A stretch of 64,000 nt of DNA from UBA6627 sp965248675 (GCA_965248675.1 CBDFJZ010000005.1:186001-250000), one strand, 5' to 3'. Positions 1 to 9,101 are shown, counted from the stretch's first letter. Program-made: numbers and translations. Notes: generated from the sequence alone by a model not told the origin.

Positions 1-519
1 TATCGAGGCGAGCCGCTTTCGGTCGTCGATGCCACCGCCGGGTTTGGCCGCGACGCGATGCTGCTCGCGCTCCTCGGATGCCGCGTGACCGCGGTCGAGC
101 GCGATCGCGTCGTTGCCGCGCTGCTGGTCGACGGCGTACATCGTGCGCTCGGATACCCGGACCTGATGGACGCGGTCGAGCGGCTCGAACTGACCACGGA
201 CGACTCTCGCGACTACCTCGCGGGTCTGACCGCGCCGCCGGACGTCGTCTACCTCGATCCGATGTTCGTCTCGAGGCACCGCAGCGCGCGGCCGAAGAAG
301 GAGCTGTGGGCGCTCGCCCGGCTCGTGCGCGACGACGACGACGGCGCCTCGCTGCTCGCGGTCGCCCTCGAGACCGGTTGCCGCCGCGTGGTCGTGAAGC
401 GCCCCGACGACGGGCCGCCGCTCGAGGCGCCGGACGGTCGTGAGCCGAGCACGCAATTCCGAGGCAAGACGGTGCGCTTCGACGTGTACCTGCAGCCGGA
501 GACGCCGACGACGGCCTAG
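1..519 (+). CDS. rsmJ: RsmJ-like 16S rRNA guanine methyltransferase (5' partial)
   Basis: The gene enters from the left edge; the reading frame is open from base 1. The first visible residues form an S-adenosylmethionine site, DATAGFGRDA, followed by a GCRVTAVERD segment. LDPMF then sits at the expected catalytic loop, with RPKKELW and VVVKRP behind it and a C-terminal GKTVRFDVYL strand. This order is characteristic of RsmJ, which methylates N2 of a guanine in helix 44 of 16S rRNA. The N-terminal part lies outside the window. The stop overlaps the stop of the convergent heme A synthase gene by four bases. Family assignment is by motif recognition; the exact target base is inferred. Confidence 0.85.
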   Translation, partial: YRGEPLSVVDATAGFGRDAMLLALLGCRVTAVERDRVVAALLVDGVHRALGYPDLMDAVERLELTTDDSRDYLAGLTAPPDVVYLDPMFVSRHRSARPKKELWALARLVRDDDDGASLLAVALETGCRRVVVKRPDDGPPLEAPDGREPSTQFRGKTVRFDVYLQPETPTTA

Positions 520-1478
520 ACGGCCGCGCGCGCCGCGCGCGCTCGGGAGCGTTCGTGCCGAGCATCCGCGCGGCCAGCAGCACCAGCAGCACCCAGATCG
601 TGTCGGCGAGCAGCAGGTGGATGATCTGCGTCTCGAGCGGCGTGAGCAGCGCGATGTTCAGGATGCCCACGAGGAACTGCGCGGCGATCGCGACCTGGAC
701 GGCGATCACGAGACGCATCGCGGCGCCGGTCGCGGCGTCGCCGAGCTGGACCAGCAGGTAGAAGACGCCGATGCCGCCGGCGATCGCGAGCGCGGGATGG
801 ATCCCGCGCACGCTGACGAGGATCGCGGCGATCGGTGTCTCGTCAATGTCCACCTCGTCGGACAGCGCCAGCGTGTCGGCGAGCGAGTTGATGGTGCCAG
901 TGATGGTGATCAGGAGCACCGTGGCGACCGCGGCGAGGAGGAGGGTGGCGGGGCGCCTCGAAGCGTCGATGTGGAGTCTGGCGCCGCCGCTTGCGAACCA
1001 GGCGACGAGCACGATCGCGCCGAGCAGCAGGAAGGTGTTGACGACGTGGATGCCGTCGGCGAACACCCGCCCCCACGACGCGTCATCATCGACCCAGCCG
1101 AACCGCACGAGGGCAGCTCCGACCAGGATCTCCAACACCAGAAACCCGGTTGCCCAGAGCGTCGCGGTCCAGACGCGGTGCCCGCGGCCGTAGAGCTTCC
1201 AGGCGCCGACGAGTAGCACAACGAATCCGAGGCTGAGCACGGTCGTTGCCATGCGGTGGGTGAACTCGATGGCGGTGTGCGCGTCGCCGATGCTCGGGAT
1301 CAAGGAGCCGTCGCAGCGCGGCCAGCTCTCGCCGCAGCCCGCGCCGGACTGCGTCGCCTGGACGACGTCGCCGCTGACGATCACCCCAATGGTGAACGTC
1401 AGCACGCCCCAGGAGAAGCCGTGGAACCAGCGCCGAAGATCGGCGCCGCGGGCAGTGACGATCGCCTCGGTGGCCATC
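516..1478 (-). CDS. ctaA: Heme A synthase (CtaA/COX15 family)
   Basis: This 320-residue integral membrane protein converts heme O to heme A for aa3-type cytochrome oxidase. Reading the minus strand from the ATG at 1478 gives about eight hydrophobic segments and the four expected heme-ligand histidines: EFTHRM, GIHVVNT, RGIHPAL and IIHLLLAD. A Cys pair in the first periplasmic loop (CGESWPRC) matches the bacterial CtaA loop thought to be redox active. It lies downstream of the selenoprotein gene on the same strand and ends inside the stop of the convergent rsmJ. No strong ribosome site precedes the ATG, so the start is slightly uncertain. Its presence implies aerobic respiration. Confidence 0.9.
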
Positions 1479-1560
1479 GTCGGAGGATAGGCGCGCGCCG
1501 CCTCAGTCGCTGCCCGACGAAGATCGTCGTTCGGCGCGCCGGGTCTCGGTCAAACCGAGG

Positions 1561-2439
1561 CTAACCGGCGCGGTTGGCCTGCTGCTCCTCGAGTCGGCGT
1601 CGCCGTTCGAGGTTGAACTTGACGCTCGGGCTCGCCTCGTCGGGCTGCCAGTCTCGATAGGCCGTGCGGTCGTCGACCGGCCACTCGATCTCGACGTCAA
1701 CCCGCGCCTCAGGCTCGGTCGCCGTTGCGAGCAGATCGACGGCGGCTTCGGAGACGGCGCGCTGCATGACCGGATCGTCGGGCATGCCGAAGGCGTGACC
1801 GAATGGGAACTGGACGCCGACGATGCGCGCGAGCCGGAAGCGCTCGGCCACGAACGGCATCATCGTGACGGTGACGGTGGGAATCCCTGCGAGCTCGAGT
1901 TCACGCGCCATCACGGGCACGTTTCGACAACAGTCCGGTCAGGCGGGCGCGAGCACGAGCGCACTGACGCCAGAGTCCTTGAGCCGGCCGGACAGCTCCG
2001 GGATCTGAGTGCTGCGCCAGTCCTCGAGCTTGTTGTCCTGGAAGCCCATGAACGAGTAATGCTCGTCCGCCAGCCGTCCGATCCGACCGGCCGCCTCGAG
2101 GTCCGCGAAGGCACGGAGCGGGAGCGCGACGTTGAAGTCGCGTTTGATATCGCGGTCACCGATATGAAGATGCGTGACACCGACCTGCTGCTGCGCCAGG
2201 TCGCGTGGGATCACGCGGTACGTCGGGTCGCCCCAGGTCGGGTTTGCGCGTTCACGGTCGACGTCGAACGGTTGCTGTTCACCCTCGATGTAGATACCGG
2301 CCGACGTGAGGAGCGCGACGGTAGCGTCCTCGATCGGGGTGTCGAGGGCGGTCCAGGCGGGTTCGTCGTGCTGGTAGCCAAAGCTCTCGTAGCCCTGGCG
2401 GAAGCTGCGCGGCAGATACTTGAAGCTGTCGACGGGCAT
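1561..2439 (-). CDS. GrdB-like selenoprotein (in-frame UGA read as Sec)
   Basis: The frame opens at the ATG at 2439, which has AGGAGG six bases upstream. It is interrupted only by TGA at 1941-1939 and continues in the same frame to TAG at 1563-1561, giving 292 residues with U at 167. The UGA sits in the local motif LAPA-U-PDCC, the UxxC redox position of the glycine/sarcosine/betaine/proline reductase subunit B family. Both flanks match that family: a GxxADEHYSFMG stretch before and AGIPTVTVTMMPF plus VQFPFGHAFG after. A hairpin that fits the bacterial SECIS consensus follows the UGA. Outside strict anaerobes the substrate of such GrdB-like proteins is unknown; a thiol or selenol redox role is inferred. 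No sel genes are in the window, so Sec insertion needs genes elsewhere. The alternative is a nonsense pseudogene, but the uninterrupted conserved frame after the UGA argues against it. Confidence 0.82.
1903..1922 (-). promoter_or_regulatory. Candidate bacterial SECIS hairpin
   Basis: On the coding strand a 7-bp stem, ACGTGCC pairing with GGCGCGT (one G-U pair), closes a six-base loop CGUGAU. The loop starts 24 bases after the UGA, and a G sits at its second position with a U beside it. Known bacterial SECIS elements lie about 16-37 bases from the UGA to the loop and carry G in the first two loop bases. The fit is good but was judged by eye, not by a covariance model. Confidence 0.7.
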
Positions 2440-2664
2440 CGTGGCCTCCTCGTGACCCCGGGATTCTACCGGTCGAACCATGTATCGAGGGCGTCGGGCA
2501 GACCGGCCAGACCCAGGAACAGGCGCGCGTGCGGCCCTGCTCGCGCGTTGACTGAGGGAGGTAGCCGGCTCGGCGGTCCTCCGACAGCTGCCGGTCCGCC
2601 GCGGTTCGATCTGTTTCTGTCGTCAACCTCTCCGGTTGGCAGCAGAACGCCCGACAATCTGACC

Positions 2665-3510
2665 ATGCAGTTTTTCCGTGCGCCCTCACCGGCCGATCTG
2701 CCGACGATGCCGACGCCTCGTGCCCGGGGCATGGTTCTGATGTGGAACCCGGATGCCGATCTCCGCGACTTCCTCGCGGTGATCGAGGGCGATCCGGGCC
2801 TAACGGCGAGCGTGCTGCGGGCGGCGAACTCCGCCAGCTCGGCTCCGGCCGAGCCGATCATCACCGCACGGAATGCGATCGTTCGAATCGGTCTCGAGGG
2901 GGTCCGCCAGATCATGGTCGCCGCGCTCGCCCGCTCCGAGTTCGGGAGCCTCGAGGAGTCCGGCCTCGACCCTGAAGAGGTGTGGCGTTGGCTGCTGGCG
3001 GTCGGGCTGCTGACCGAGGCGTTCGCAACCCATGACGGTGCGGACCCGGATGAGCTGATGGCGGCGTTCACCGCCGGGATGCTCCGCCAGATCGGCCGGC
3101 TGGCCTACGCCTCGCTGTCGCCCAGCCGGTACCGGGTGGTGGTCGAACTCGTCCGCGCCGGCCAGTCGCCCGTCGACGCGGAGCGCGAGGTGTTCGGCGC
3201 GGAGTCGACCGAGATGAACGCGCAGATCGCATACCAGTGGTCGCTCCCGTCGCCGCTGCTCGAAGCGGTGGCGCCCCCGCCCGACGAGGCGCTCGGCCGC
3301 ATCGCCTTGCTGATCGAGGAGGCGAGGGAGGTCGCGCGCACCCTCGAATTCGACGAAGGCTTCTCGCGGCCCGAGGTGCTCGCGCCGACGGCGCTGCCCG
3401 CGGACCATCTGCGTGCCGCGATGCTTGACGCGCTCGGCGGGGTGGTCGGTGTACGCGAGCAGATCTCGTGGTTCCGTCACGCGACCGCGCCGCGCGACGA
3501 CCGCCCGTAA
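2665..3510 (+). CDS. HDOD-domain protein (copy 1)
   Basis: This 281-residue soluble protein has a divergent HDOD domain. A helical core near residues 35-110 contains DPGLTASVLRAANSA and AIVRIGLEGVRQIMVAA, followed by TAGMLRQIGRLAYASL, where an HD-type protein would carry its helix. HDOD proteins lack the HD metal ligands and usually act as signalling scaffolds (c-di-GMP, motility, DNA repair), so catalysis is not expected. No GGDEF, EAL or receiver domain is attached. The start chosen is the ATG at 2665, because the family similarity begins shortly after it although the frame is open further upstream. A close paralog follows 99 bases downstream. Confidence 0.8.
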   Translation: MQFFRAPSPADLPTMPTPRARGMVLMWNPDADLRDFLAVIEGDPGLTASVLRAANSASSAPAEPIITARNAIVRIGLEGVRQIMVAALARSEFGSLEESGLDPEEVWRWLLAVGLLTEAFATHDGADPDELMAAFTAGMLRQIGRLAYASLSPSRYRVVVELVRAGQSPVDAEREVFGAESTEMNAQIAYQWSLPSPLLEAVAPPPDEALGRIALLIEEAREVARTLEFDEGFSRPEVLAPTALPADHLRAAMLDALGGVVGVREQISWFRHATAPRDDRP

Positions 3511-3609
3511 GGGCCGCGCCGCCGGGGTCTACGCGCGCGGGACGTTCGATCGGGGAATCCCCTCAGAAATCGCCATATCTGACGAGGGCTGTACGCCGAT
3601 GATCAGCCG

Positions 3610-4506
3610 GTGAACCACAATTCCGGCGTTGCGCCCGCGGAGCTGCCCGTGTTGCCGTCGCTCAAGGGGCGGGGCGTGGCGGTGCTCTGGAACCCGAACG
3701 CCGATCTTCGTGACTTCGCGTCGATCGTGGAGAGCGATCCCGCCCTGACCGCCAGCGTCATCCGGGCGGCGTATTCGTCGTTCGCGACGCCGGCCGGACC
3801 GGTCCGCACGGCGTCCGCCGCGCTCGAGCGGATCGGTGTCGAAGGTGCGCGACATATCGTCACGGCGGCGTTTACGCGGTCCGAGTTCGAGCACCTGACC
3901 AACTCGGACGTCCACCTCGAGGATTTCTGGTCGTGGCAGCTGGCGGTGGGGTTGCTCGCCGAGTGCTTCTGCCTGGTCGACGGGCGTCCGCGGGACGAGC
4001 TCGAAGCGGCGTTCACGGCGGGTCTGATTCACCAGGTCGGCCGGCTGTCGTTGATCGCCCGCAGCCCGGAGCGGTACCGCGAGGTCGTGCGGCTGGCGAC
4101 GGGCGGGATCGATCCGCTCGAAGCGGAGTGGCAGACGCTCGACGACGACGCGGCGCACGTGACGCAGACGGTGGCGATCCATTGGCGGCTGCCCGATCCG
4201 TTGCCGGCTACGCTTGCGGCACCAGCGGATCCGGAGGCGACCGGGCTGCCGCTGTTGCTGCGGCAGGCCCGCGAGGTCGCGGCGCTGATGGGGTTCAGCG
4301 AGGGGTTCTCGCTGGAGGTGCCGGTCCGTCGACCGCTGCCCGACGATCACCCTCGCGCGGCCGCGGTCGCCGCGCTCGGTGGCGTCGAGGGGTTGACGCG
4401 GCAGGTCGAGTGGTTCCACCAGGCGTCGGAGGGGCGAACGCCGCTGACGCTGAACACGCCTCCGCCGTCGGGTGATGTCGCGCCGACGGATCGCCTCGCT
4501 AGCTAG
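3610..4506 (+). CDS. HDOD-domain protein (copy 2)
   Basis: A 298-residue paralog of the preceding gene, colinear over its length. Shared blocks include VLWNPNADLRDF, DPALTASVIRAA, the ERIGVEGARHIVTAAFTRSEF helix region and TAGLIHQVGRLS. It begins at GTG 3610, because an upstream ATG runs straight into a stop. A C-terminal tail of about 25 residues is unique to this copy. The pair looks like a tandem duplication that has diverged substantially. It converges on the ModE-like gene and overlaps it by eight bases. No attached signalling domain is visible, so its specific partner is unknown. Confidence 0.8.
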   Translation: MNHNSGVAPAELPVLPSLKGRGVAVLWNPNADLRDFASIVESDPALTASVIRAAYSSFATPAGPVRTASAALERIGVEGARHIVTAAFTRSEFEHLTNSDVHLEDFWSWQLAVGLLAECFCLVDGRPRDELEAAFTAGLIHQVGRLSLIARSPERYREVVRLATGGIDPLEAEWQTLDDDAAHVTQTVAIHWRLPDPLPATLAAPADPEATGLPLLLRQAREVAALMGFSEGFSLEVPVRRPLPDDHPRAAAVAALGGVEGLTRQVEWFHQASEGRTPLTLNTPPPSGDVAPTDRLAS

Positions 4507-4918
4507 GAACGTAGGAGCGCCCGACCTCGGGACGCGGGAGCGCCGGGCGCTCCGCCTCGAAGCGCTCTTCCGCCAGGTTCGTCGTCGGGTCGCTGATTCG
4601 ATGCAACGCCTCGATCATCGCCGTCGCGTCCGCCGAGAGGCGGGTTTGGCCGCCGTCGCGTCCGCCCGAGGTGGACTCGACGAAGGTGAGGTTCGCGGCA
4701 CGCTCCATCTCGCGGAGCTTCTTCCAGGCGGTGCGGTAGGGGAGGCCGCGGGCGGCGGCGGCGGCGGCGACCGATCCGTGTTGAGCGACCGCCTCCAGTA
4801 GATCGGCCAGGAAGTCGCTGATCACGACCTCGCCGTTGCGTTCGATCCAGACCTTGGTGTGTACCTCGAATTCTCCGGGGAACTGACCTGACCCTCGCGC
4901 GGCCGTCGTGTCGCTCAT
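4499..4918 (-). CDS. ModE-like winged-helix regulator, N-terminal domain only
   Basis: This 139-residue protein has one winged helix-turn-helix of the ModE N-terminal type. FLADLLEAVAQHGSVAAAAA leads into the recognition helix GLPYRTAWKKLREME, and a wing-like GGRDGGQTRLS follows. ModE senses molybdate or tungstate through C-terminal molbindin domains, which are absent here, as in many single-domain ModE-like regulators. It is divergently transcribed from a tungstate ABC transporter with only about 40 bases between the two starts. It is therefore the obvious local regulator of tupABC; that is inferred from position. The start ATG at 4918 was preferred over an upstream in-frame codon because it matches the usual length before the HTH. 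Confidence 0.82.
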   Translation of the reverse strand: MSDTTAARGSGQFPGEFEVHTKVWIERNGEVVISDFLADLLEAVAQHGSVAAAAAARGLPYRTAWKKLREMERAANLTFVESTSGGRDGGQTRLSADATAMIEALHRISDPTTNLAEERFEAERPALPRPEVGRSYVPS

Positions 4919-4957
4919 TGCCGACCTCCGGGGCGGATTGTCTCTCCGCCGGGCCAA

Positions 4958-5845
4958 GTGTATCGTCTCGCACGGCCGTGCAACACGGTATCGGCGAGAT
5001 GGGAGCGTCAGCTGAGCACGCGATGTCGTGGTGCCGGGTTCGTGGGTGCCGCGATGCTCGGGCTCGCCGCGCTCGTCCTCGGCGCATGCGGCGACGACGA
5101 TGCGCTGATTCTCGCGACGACGACGAGCACGGAGAACAGTGGGTTGCTGGATGTGCTCGTGCCGCTGTTCGAGGAGCAGAGCGGTGACTCCGTGAAGGTG
5201 ATCGCGGTCGGCTCAGGCGCGGCGATGCAGCTGGGTGAGCGCGGCGACGCGGACGTGCTGCTGGTGCACTCGCCGGCGGCCGAGATCGCGTTCGTCGAGG
5301 CCGGCTTCGGCGTCGAGCGTGCGCGCGTGATGTTCAACGATTTCGTGATCGTGGGGCCGGCCGACGACCCGGCCGAAATTGCGGGATCCGTCGATGCGGC
5401 CGCGGCGCTCGCGGGGATCCACGCGGCGCGCGCGTCGTTCGTCAGCCGCGGCGACGACTCGGGGACCGACGCGAAGGAGCGGGCGCTGTGGGAGGCGGCG
5501 GGCCTCGAGGCCCCGACGGGGGAGTCGTGGTACGCAGAGAGCGGGCAGGGGATGGGTGCGACGCTGACGATCGCGGCCGAGACGAGCGCGTACACGCTGA
5601 CCGATCGCGCGACGTGGCTGGCGGTGGCCGATCCAGCCGACCTGCCGATCCAGGTCGAGGGTGACGAGGCGCTGTTCAACGTCTACCACGTGATCGTCGT
5701 GAACCCCGATCGTCACGATGGCGTGAACATCGATGCCGCGCGACGGTTCCGTTCGTTCCTCCTGGAGCCGGTGACGCAGGCTGCGATCTCCGCGTTCGGT
5801 CTCGAGGCGCGTGGTCAGGCGCTGTTCACCGGCTACGCGGAGTAG
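4958..5845 (+). CDS. tupA: Tungstate ABC transporter substrate-binding lipoprotein
   Basis: An extracytoplasmic binding protein with a hydrophobic signal region and a lipobox (LVLGAC) close to the N-terminus, followed by the TupA anion-binding hallmark ATTTSTENSGLL. Further matches to the family are the VKVIAVGSGAAMQLGERGD block, SRGDDSGT and the NVYHVIVVNP strand. TupA proteins bind tungstate, and some also molybdate, with very high affinity. The start is uncertain: GTG 4958 gives a long positively charged leader, while GTG 5042 or ATG 5054 would give a shorter signal peptide. It is first in the tupABC operon and divergent from the ModE-like gene. Confidence 0.9.
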   Translation: MYRLARPCNTVSARWERQLSTRCRGAGFVGAAMLGLAALVLGACGDDDALILATTTSTENSGLLDVLVPLFEEQSGDSVKVIAVGSGAAMQLGERGDADVLLVHSPAAEIAFVEAGFGVERARVMFNDFVIVGPADDPAEIAGSVDAAAALAGIHAARASFVSRGDDSGTDAKERALWEAAGLEAPTGESWYAESGQGMGATLTIAAETSAYTLTDRATWLAVADPADLPIQVEGDEALFNVYHVIVVNPDRHDGVNIDAARRFRSFLLEPVTQAAISAFGLEARGQALFTGYAE

Positions 5846-5858
5846 CGGCGGGCAACCG

Positions 5859-6557
5859 ATGGATCTCATTCTCGACGGCCTCGGCGAAGCGTGGCGTCTG
5901 CTGAGCACCGGCGACGCGGACATCTACGGCATCACGGTTCGTACGGCGGTGATCACGGGCAGCTCCACGCTGGTCGCGCTGACGATCGGGTTGCCGATCG
6001 GGCTGGCGCTGGCGCTGGCACGGTTCCCGGGGCAGCGCGGCCTGGTCGCGCTGGCGAACGCGGGGACCGGGACGCCGCCGGTGGTCGCGGGGCTGATCGT
6101 GGCGATCTTGTTGTGGCGATCGGGTCCGCTCGGGGGGCTCGGGCTGATCTATACCCCGGGGGCGATCGTGTTGGCGCAGTCGTTGATCGCGACGCCGATC
6201 ATCGTTGCGATCACGGCGGCGGCGGTGATGGCGCTGCCGCCGACGCTGCATCTGCAGATCCGCGCGATGGGCGCGGATCAGAGGCAGTACCTGTGGCTGA
6301 TCGCGCGCGAGGCGCGGCTGCCGCTGCTGGTCGCGGTGATGGCCGGCTTCGGCGCCGTCGTTTCCGAGGTCGGCGCGTCGATGATGGTCGGCGGGAACCT
6401 GTCGGGCGAGACGCGCGTGCTGACCACGGCCGCCGTACTGGAGGTGAGCAAGGGCAACTTCGGCGCGGCGCTGGCGCTCGGCTTCATCCTGCTCGCGTTC
6501 ATCATCGCGATCGCCGCCGTGCTGACGACGGTGCAGCAGCGCGCACGCCGTCGGTGA
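5859..6557 (+). CDS. tupB: Tungstate ABC transporter permease
   Basis: A 232-residue inner-membrane permease with five to six hydrophobic segments. The BPD_transp_1 coupling loop appears as LQIRAMGADQRQYLWLIARE, the EAA motif that contacts the ATPase. GASMMVGGNLSGETRVLTTA near the C-terminus is a strong TupB/ModB-like signature. It starts at ATG 5859, thirteen bases after tupA, and its TGA overlaps the GTG of tupC by four bases, which implies translational coupling. Role: the membrane channel for tungstate delivered by TupA. Confidence 0.9.
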   Translation: MDLILDGLGEAWRLLSTGDADIYGITVRTAVITGSSTLVALTIGLPIGLALALARFPGQRGLVALANAGTGTPPVVAGLIVAILLWRSGPLGGLGLIYTPGAIVLAQSLIATPIIVAITAAAVMALPPTLHLQIRAMGADQRQYLWLIAREARLPLLVAVMAGFGAVVSEVGASMMVGGNLSGETRVLTTAAVLEVSKGNFGAALALGFILLAFIIAIAAVLTTVQQRARRR

Positions 6558-7573
6558 GCCTTCCCCGGGCGCTGGAGCTCGAGGGCGTGCGGGTTCGCCG
6601 CGGACGACGCGAGGTGCTGCACCTCGCCGAGCTCGGCGTGGACGACGGCGAGACGGTGGCGATCCTCGGTCCGAACGGATCGGGCAAATCGACGCTGCTA
6701 CTCACGGCGGCGCTGCTGCTGCCGGTGTCCGCGGGCCGGGTGTCGCTGTTCGGTGAGCCGGCCGTGGGGCGCGGTCAGGTCGAGCTGCGGCGGCAGACGT
6801 CGACGGTGTTCCAGGAGCCGGCGCTGCTCGACATGAGCGTGCGGCGCAACCTGGAGACCGCGCTCGCGCTGCACGGGATCCCTCGATCCGAGCGTCGCGC
6901 GCGTTCCCAGGCCTGGCTTGGGCGGCTGGGCGTGGCGCACCTCGCGAAGGCGATGCCGCACACGCTCTCGGGCGGCGAGGCACGGCGGGTCAGCCTGGCG
7001 CGGGCGTTCGCCGTGCAGCCGCCGCTGATGTTCCTGGACGAGCCGTTCTCCTCGCTGGATCTCGAGACCCGCGCGGAGCTGGTCGGCGACCTGCGAGCGC
7101 TGCTGCGAGACGAGGGGACGACGGCGCTGCTCGCGACCCACGATCACGGCGAGGCGCAGCTGCTGGCCGACCGGTCGTTGGTGCTGCTGGATGGCGAGCC
7201 GGCGCAGCTCGACCAGACGCCGGCGCTGTTCGAACGCCCGGCCACGCCGGAGGTGGCGAGCTTTCTCGGCTACTCCGTCGTCGACGCCGCACGGCTGCCG
7301 GCCGACCTCGGGACCGGCGCCGCGAAGGGGAACGTCGCGATCCGTCCCACGGCAGTGCGACTCGTGGGGGACGAGACAGCGGGTCAGGCAGCGCGGGTGA
7401 TCGCGGTGCAGGGAGCGCACGGACAGGGGCGGTTGCTGCTGGCGGTCGGCGAGGAAACGGTGGCCGCGGCGTTGCCGGTCGAGCGGATCCGGGAGCTGGA
7501 GCTGCGCCCGGGCGCCTGCGTGCGCTTCGCTATCGATCCGGGAGGGATCGTCGGCTGGGGCGATCGCGTCTAG
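6554..7573 (+). CDS. tupC: Tungstate ABC transporter ATP-binding protein
   Basis: A 339-residue ABC ATPase. Walker A is GPNGSGKST at about residues 37-45, the Q-loop follows as TVFQEPALLD, the signature is LSGGEARRVSLARA and Walker B is LMFLDEPFSSLD with a switch histidine in ATHD. After the nucleotide-binding domain, about 110 residues form a TOBE-like regulatory region that in related ModC proteins binds oxyanion. It begins with GTG at 6554, overlapping tupB by four bases. It powers tungstate import with TupAB and probably supplies W/Mo-pterin enzymes encoded elsewhere. Confidence 0.9.
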   Translation: MSLPRALELEGVRVRRGRREVLHLAELGVDDGETVAILGPNGSGKSTLLLTAALLLPVSAGRVSLFGEPAVGRGQVELRRQTSTVFQEPALLDMSVRRNLETALALHGIPRSERRARSQAWLGRLGVAHLAKAMPHTLSGGEARRVSLARAFAVQPPLMFLDEPFSSLDLETRAELVGDLRALLRDEGTTALLATHDHGEAQLLADRSLVLLDGEPAQLDQTPALFERPATPEVASFLGYSVVDAARLPADLGTGAAKGNVAIRPTAVRLVGDETAGQAARVIAVQGAHGQGRLLLAVGEETVAAALPVERIRELELRPGACVRFAIDPGGIVGWGDRV

Positions 7574-7586
7574 CAGGCGCGAACGG

Positions 7587-8915
7587 CTACGGGAGCCTGT
7601 CGGACCAGCCGCCACCACCCCACGGCCATTCGAGCAGCAGGTGGGTGCCGCCGGCGTTCCAGCGCGCCAGCGTGCCACCGTCGGTCGTCGGGAGTCCGGT
7701 GGCGACGACGCGCTCGGTGAGCGGCTCGATCTCGAGCAGCACGATCTCGTCGCCGCGCGTGAAGGCGACCGAGCTGACGTCCGGCGACCAGCGAGGATTC
7801 GCGCCGTCAACGCACTGTCCGCGCGGGGCGCCGGCCGGGTGGATCACGAGGAAGCCGTCGCAGTCGAGCGCGCCCTGCAGAATCGCGGCGAGGCCGGCGT
7901 CCGTCATCTGGACCGGCTCGAAGCCCATGATGTTGAACGGCTCGGCGACGCCGCCCCACTCGACGAGCCGCTCGCCGGTGGCGGCGTCGAAGACGGTCGT
8001 GATCCCCTTGATCGGATCGCTGACGGTGACGACGCGGCCGCTGGGGTCGAAGCTCGCCGCGACGCCCTCGACACTCACGGCCAACGAGGTGGCGGCCATG
8101 TTCGGCAGGCGCAGGATCTGGAGCTCGGTGGCGCCGGCGACGACGATCAGCGCGTCCTCGGTCGGCGACCATTCGGTGGAGCCGTTGACGGGGACGAGGA
8201 ACGCACCGCCGCCCCGGATGTCGTTCACCGTGAGGCCGTCGAGGCCGATCGTCGCGACGTACTTCCCGGACGGCGACCAGGTGGCCGGGCTCGAACCGGG
8301 GTTGGTGGCCGAGAGGCGGTTCACGAAGGAGGTCTGGAGGGTGCCGTCCAGGTTGTGGACGGTGTAGGAGAGCGCGGCTTCGCCCTCGGGGGCTGGCACG
8401 CCGATGTAGGAGAGCAGACGGTCGCCCTGCGGCGAGAAGCTGAGCGGGAGCGCGCTCAGATCGCCCTCGAGATCGATGACGTTGCCGCCCGATTCGAGGC
8501 GGGTCTTGAACGTCCCCCCGTCATCGTTGATGCCAGCGTAGGCGCGGGCGGTGCCTTCGGCGTTGACGCGCTGTTGGAGCTCGGTCGCCGAATCGGCGAG
8601 CACGGAGCCGTCGAGCGCGACGCGCACGGAGCGGGGGCGCGTGCCCGCGGCGGTGGCGAGCGCGTTGACTGCCTGCCCGTCCGGCTCGAACCAGCTATTC
8701 CAGGTGCCGAGACCGTCGTGGACGGTGACTTGCTGGCCGGTCGCGAGGTCGACGAGCGCGACGAACGACGACTGCGTTTCGACCGGGCCGGCGGTGGTCG
8801 GGGCGGTGGTGGCGTCGGGTGCCGCGGTTGGAGTCTGGGTGGGGTCGTCGGAGCCGGAGTTGCAGGCGGCGAGGGTCGCGAGCGCGATGCCCGCGATGAT
8901 GGCGACGAATTTCAT
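7587..8915 (-). CDS. Secreted lipoprotein with a WD40/PD40-like beta-propeller
   Basis: A 442-residue predicted lipoprotein. The N-terminus MKFVAIIAGIALATLAAC is a clean signal peptide with lipobox, followed by a Thr/Pro/Ala-rich linker to about residue 45. The remainder has repeated WSPSGKYVAT, FSPQGDRLLS, WSPDVSSVAF and RWNAGGTHLL elements, the signature of TolB/PD40-type propeller blades. Such proteins usually form surface or periplasmic scaffolds; no enzymatic motif is visible. It converges with tupC, whose stop lies 13 bases from this gene's stop, and its promoter must lie in the repeat-bearing gap at 8.9-9.5 kb. Function is not recognised beyond the fold. Confidence 0.8.
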   Translation of the reverse strand: MKFVAIIAGIALATLAACNSGSDDPTQTPTAAPDATTAPTTAGPVETQSSFVALVDLATGQQVTVHDGLGTWNSWFEPDGQAVNALATAAGTRPRSVRVALDGSVLADSATELQQRVNAEGTARAYAGINDDGGTFKTRLESGGNVIDLEGDLSALPLSFSPQGDRLLSYIGVPAPEGEAALSYTVHNLDGTLQTSFVNRLSATNPGSSPATWSPSGKYVATIGLDGLTVNDIRGGGAFLVPVNGSTEWSPTEDALIVVAGATELQILRLPNMAATSLAVSVEGVAASFDPSGRVVTVSDPIKGITTVFDAATGERLVEWGGVAEPFNIMGFEPVQMTDAGLAAILQGALDCDGFLVIHPAGAPRGQCVDGANPRWSPDVSSVAFTRGDEIVLLEIEPLTERVVATGLPTTDGGTLARWNAGGTHLLLEWPWGGGGWSDRLP

Positions 8916-9101
8916 CGGGCGATCTTCGCACGTCGTGGAGTGGGGTGCAGCGGGGGGTGATTACGTGGGCGATGCGCGTGGTTCAGCACCTCACGTGCTG
9001 TCACGAGGTAGCGGATCGGATCGCCGGCTGGTCGTCGAGCGAGGCTGTCGATCTCGAGGAGTTGTGCTGTATCCTGCTGCCGATCTGCCAGATCAAGGCG
9101 G

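Noticed and set aside
1936..1944. The TGA at 1941-1939 as an ordinary nonsense mutation
   Set aside because: The frame and family sequence continue intact for 125 more codons, the position is the known Sec site, and a SECIS-like hairpin follows. A pseudogene is still possible but less likely.
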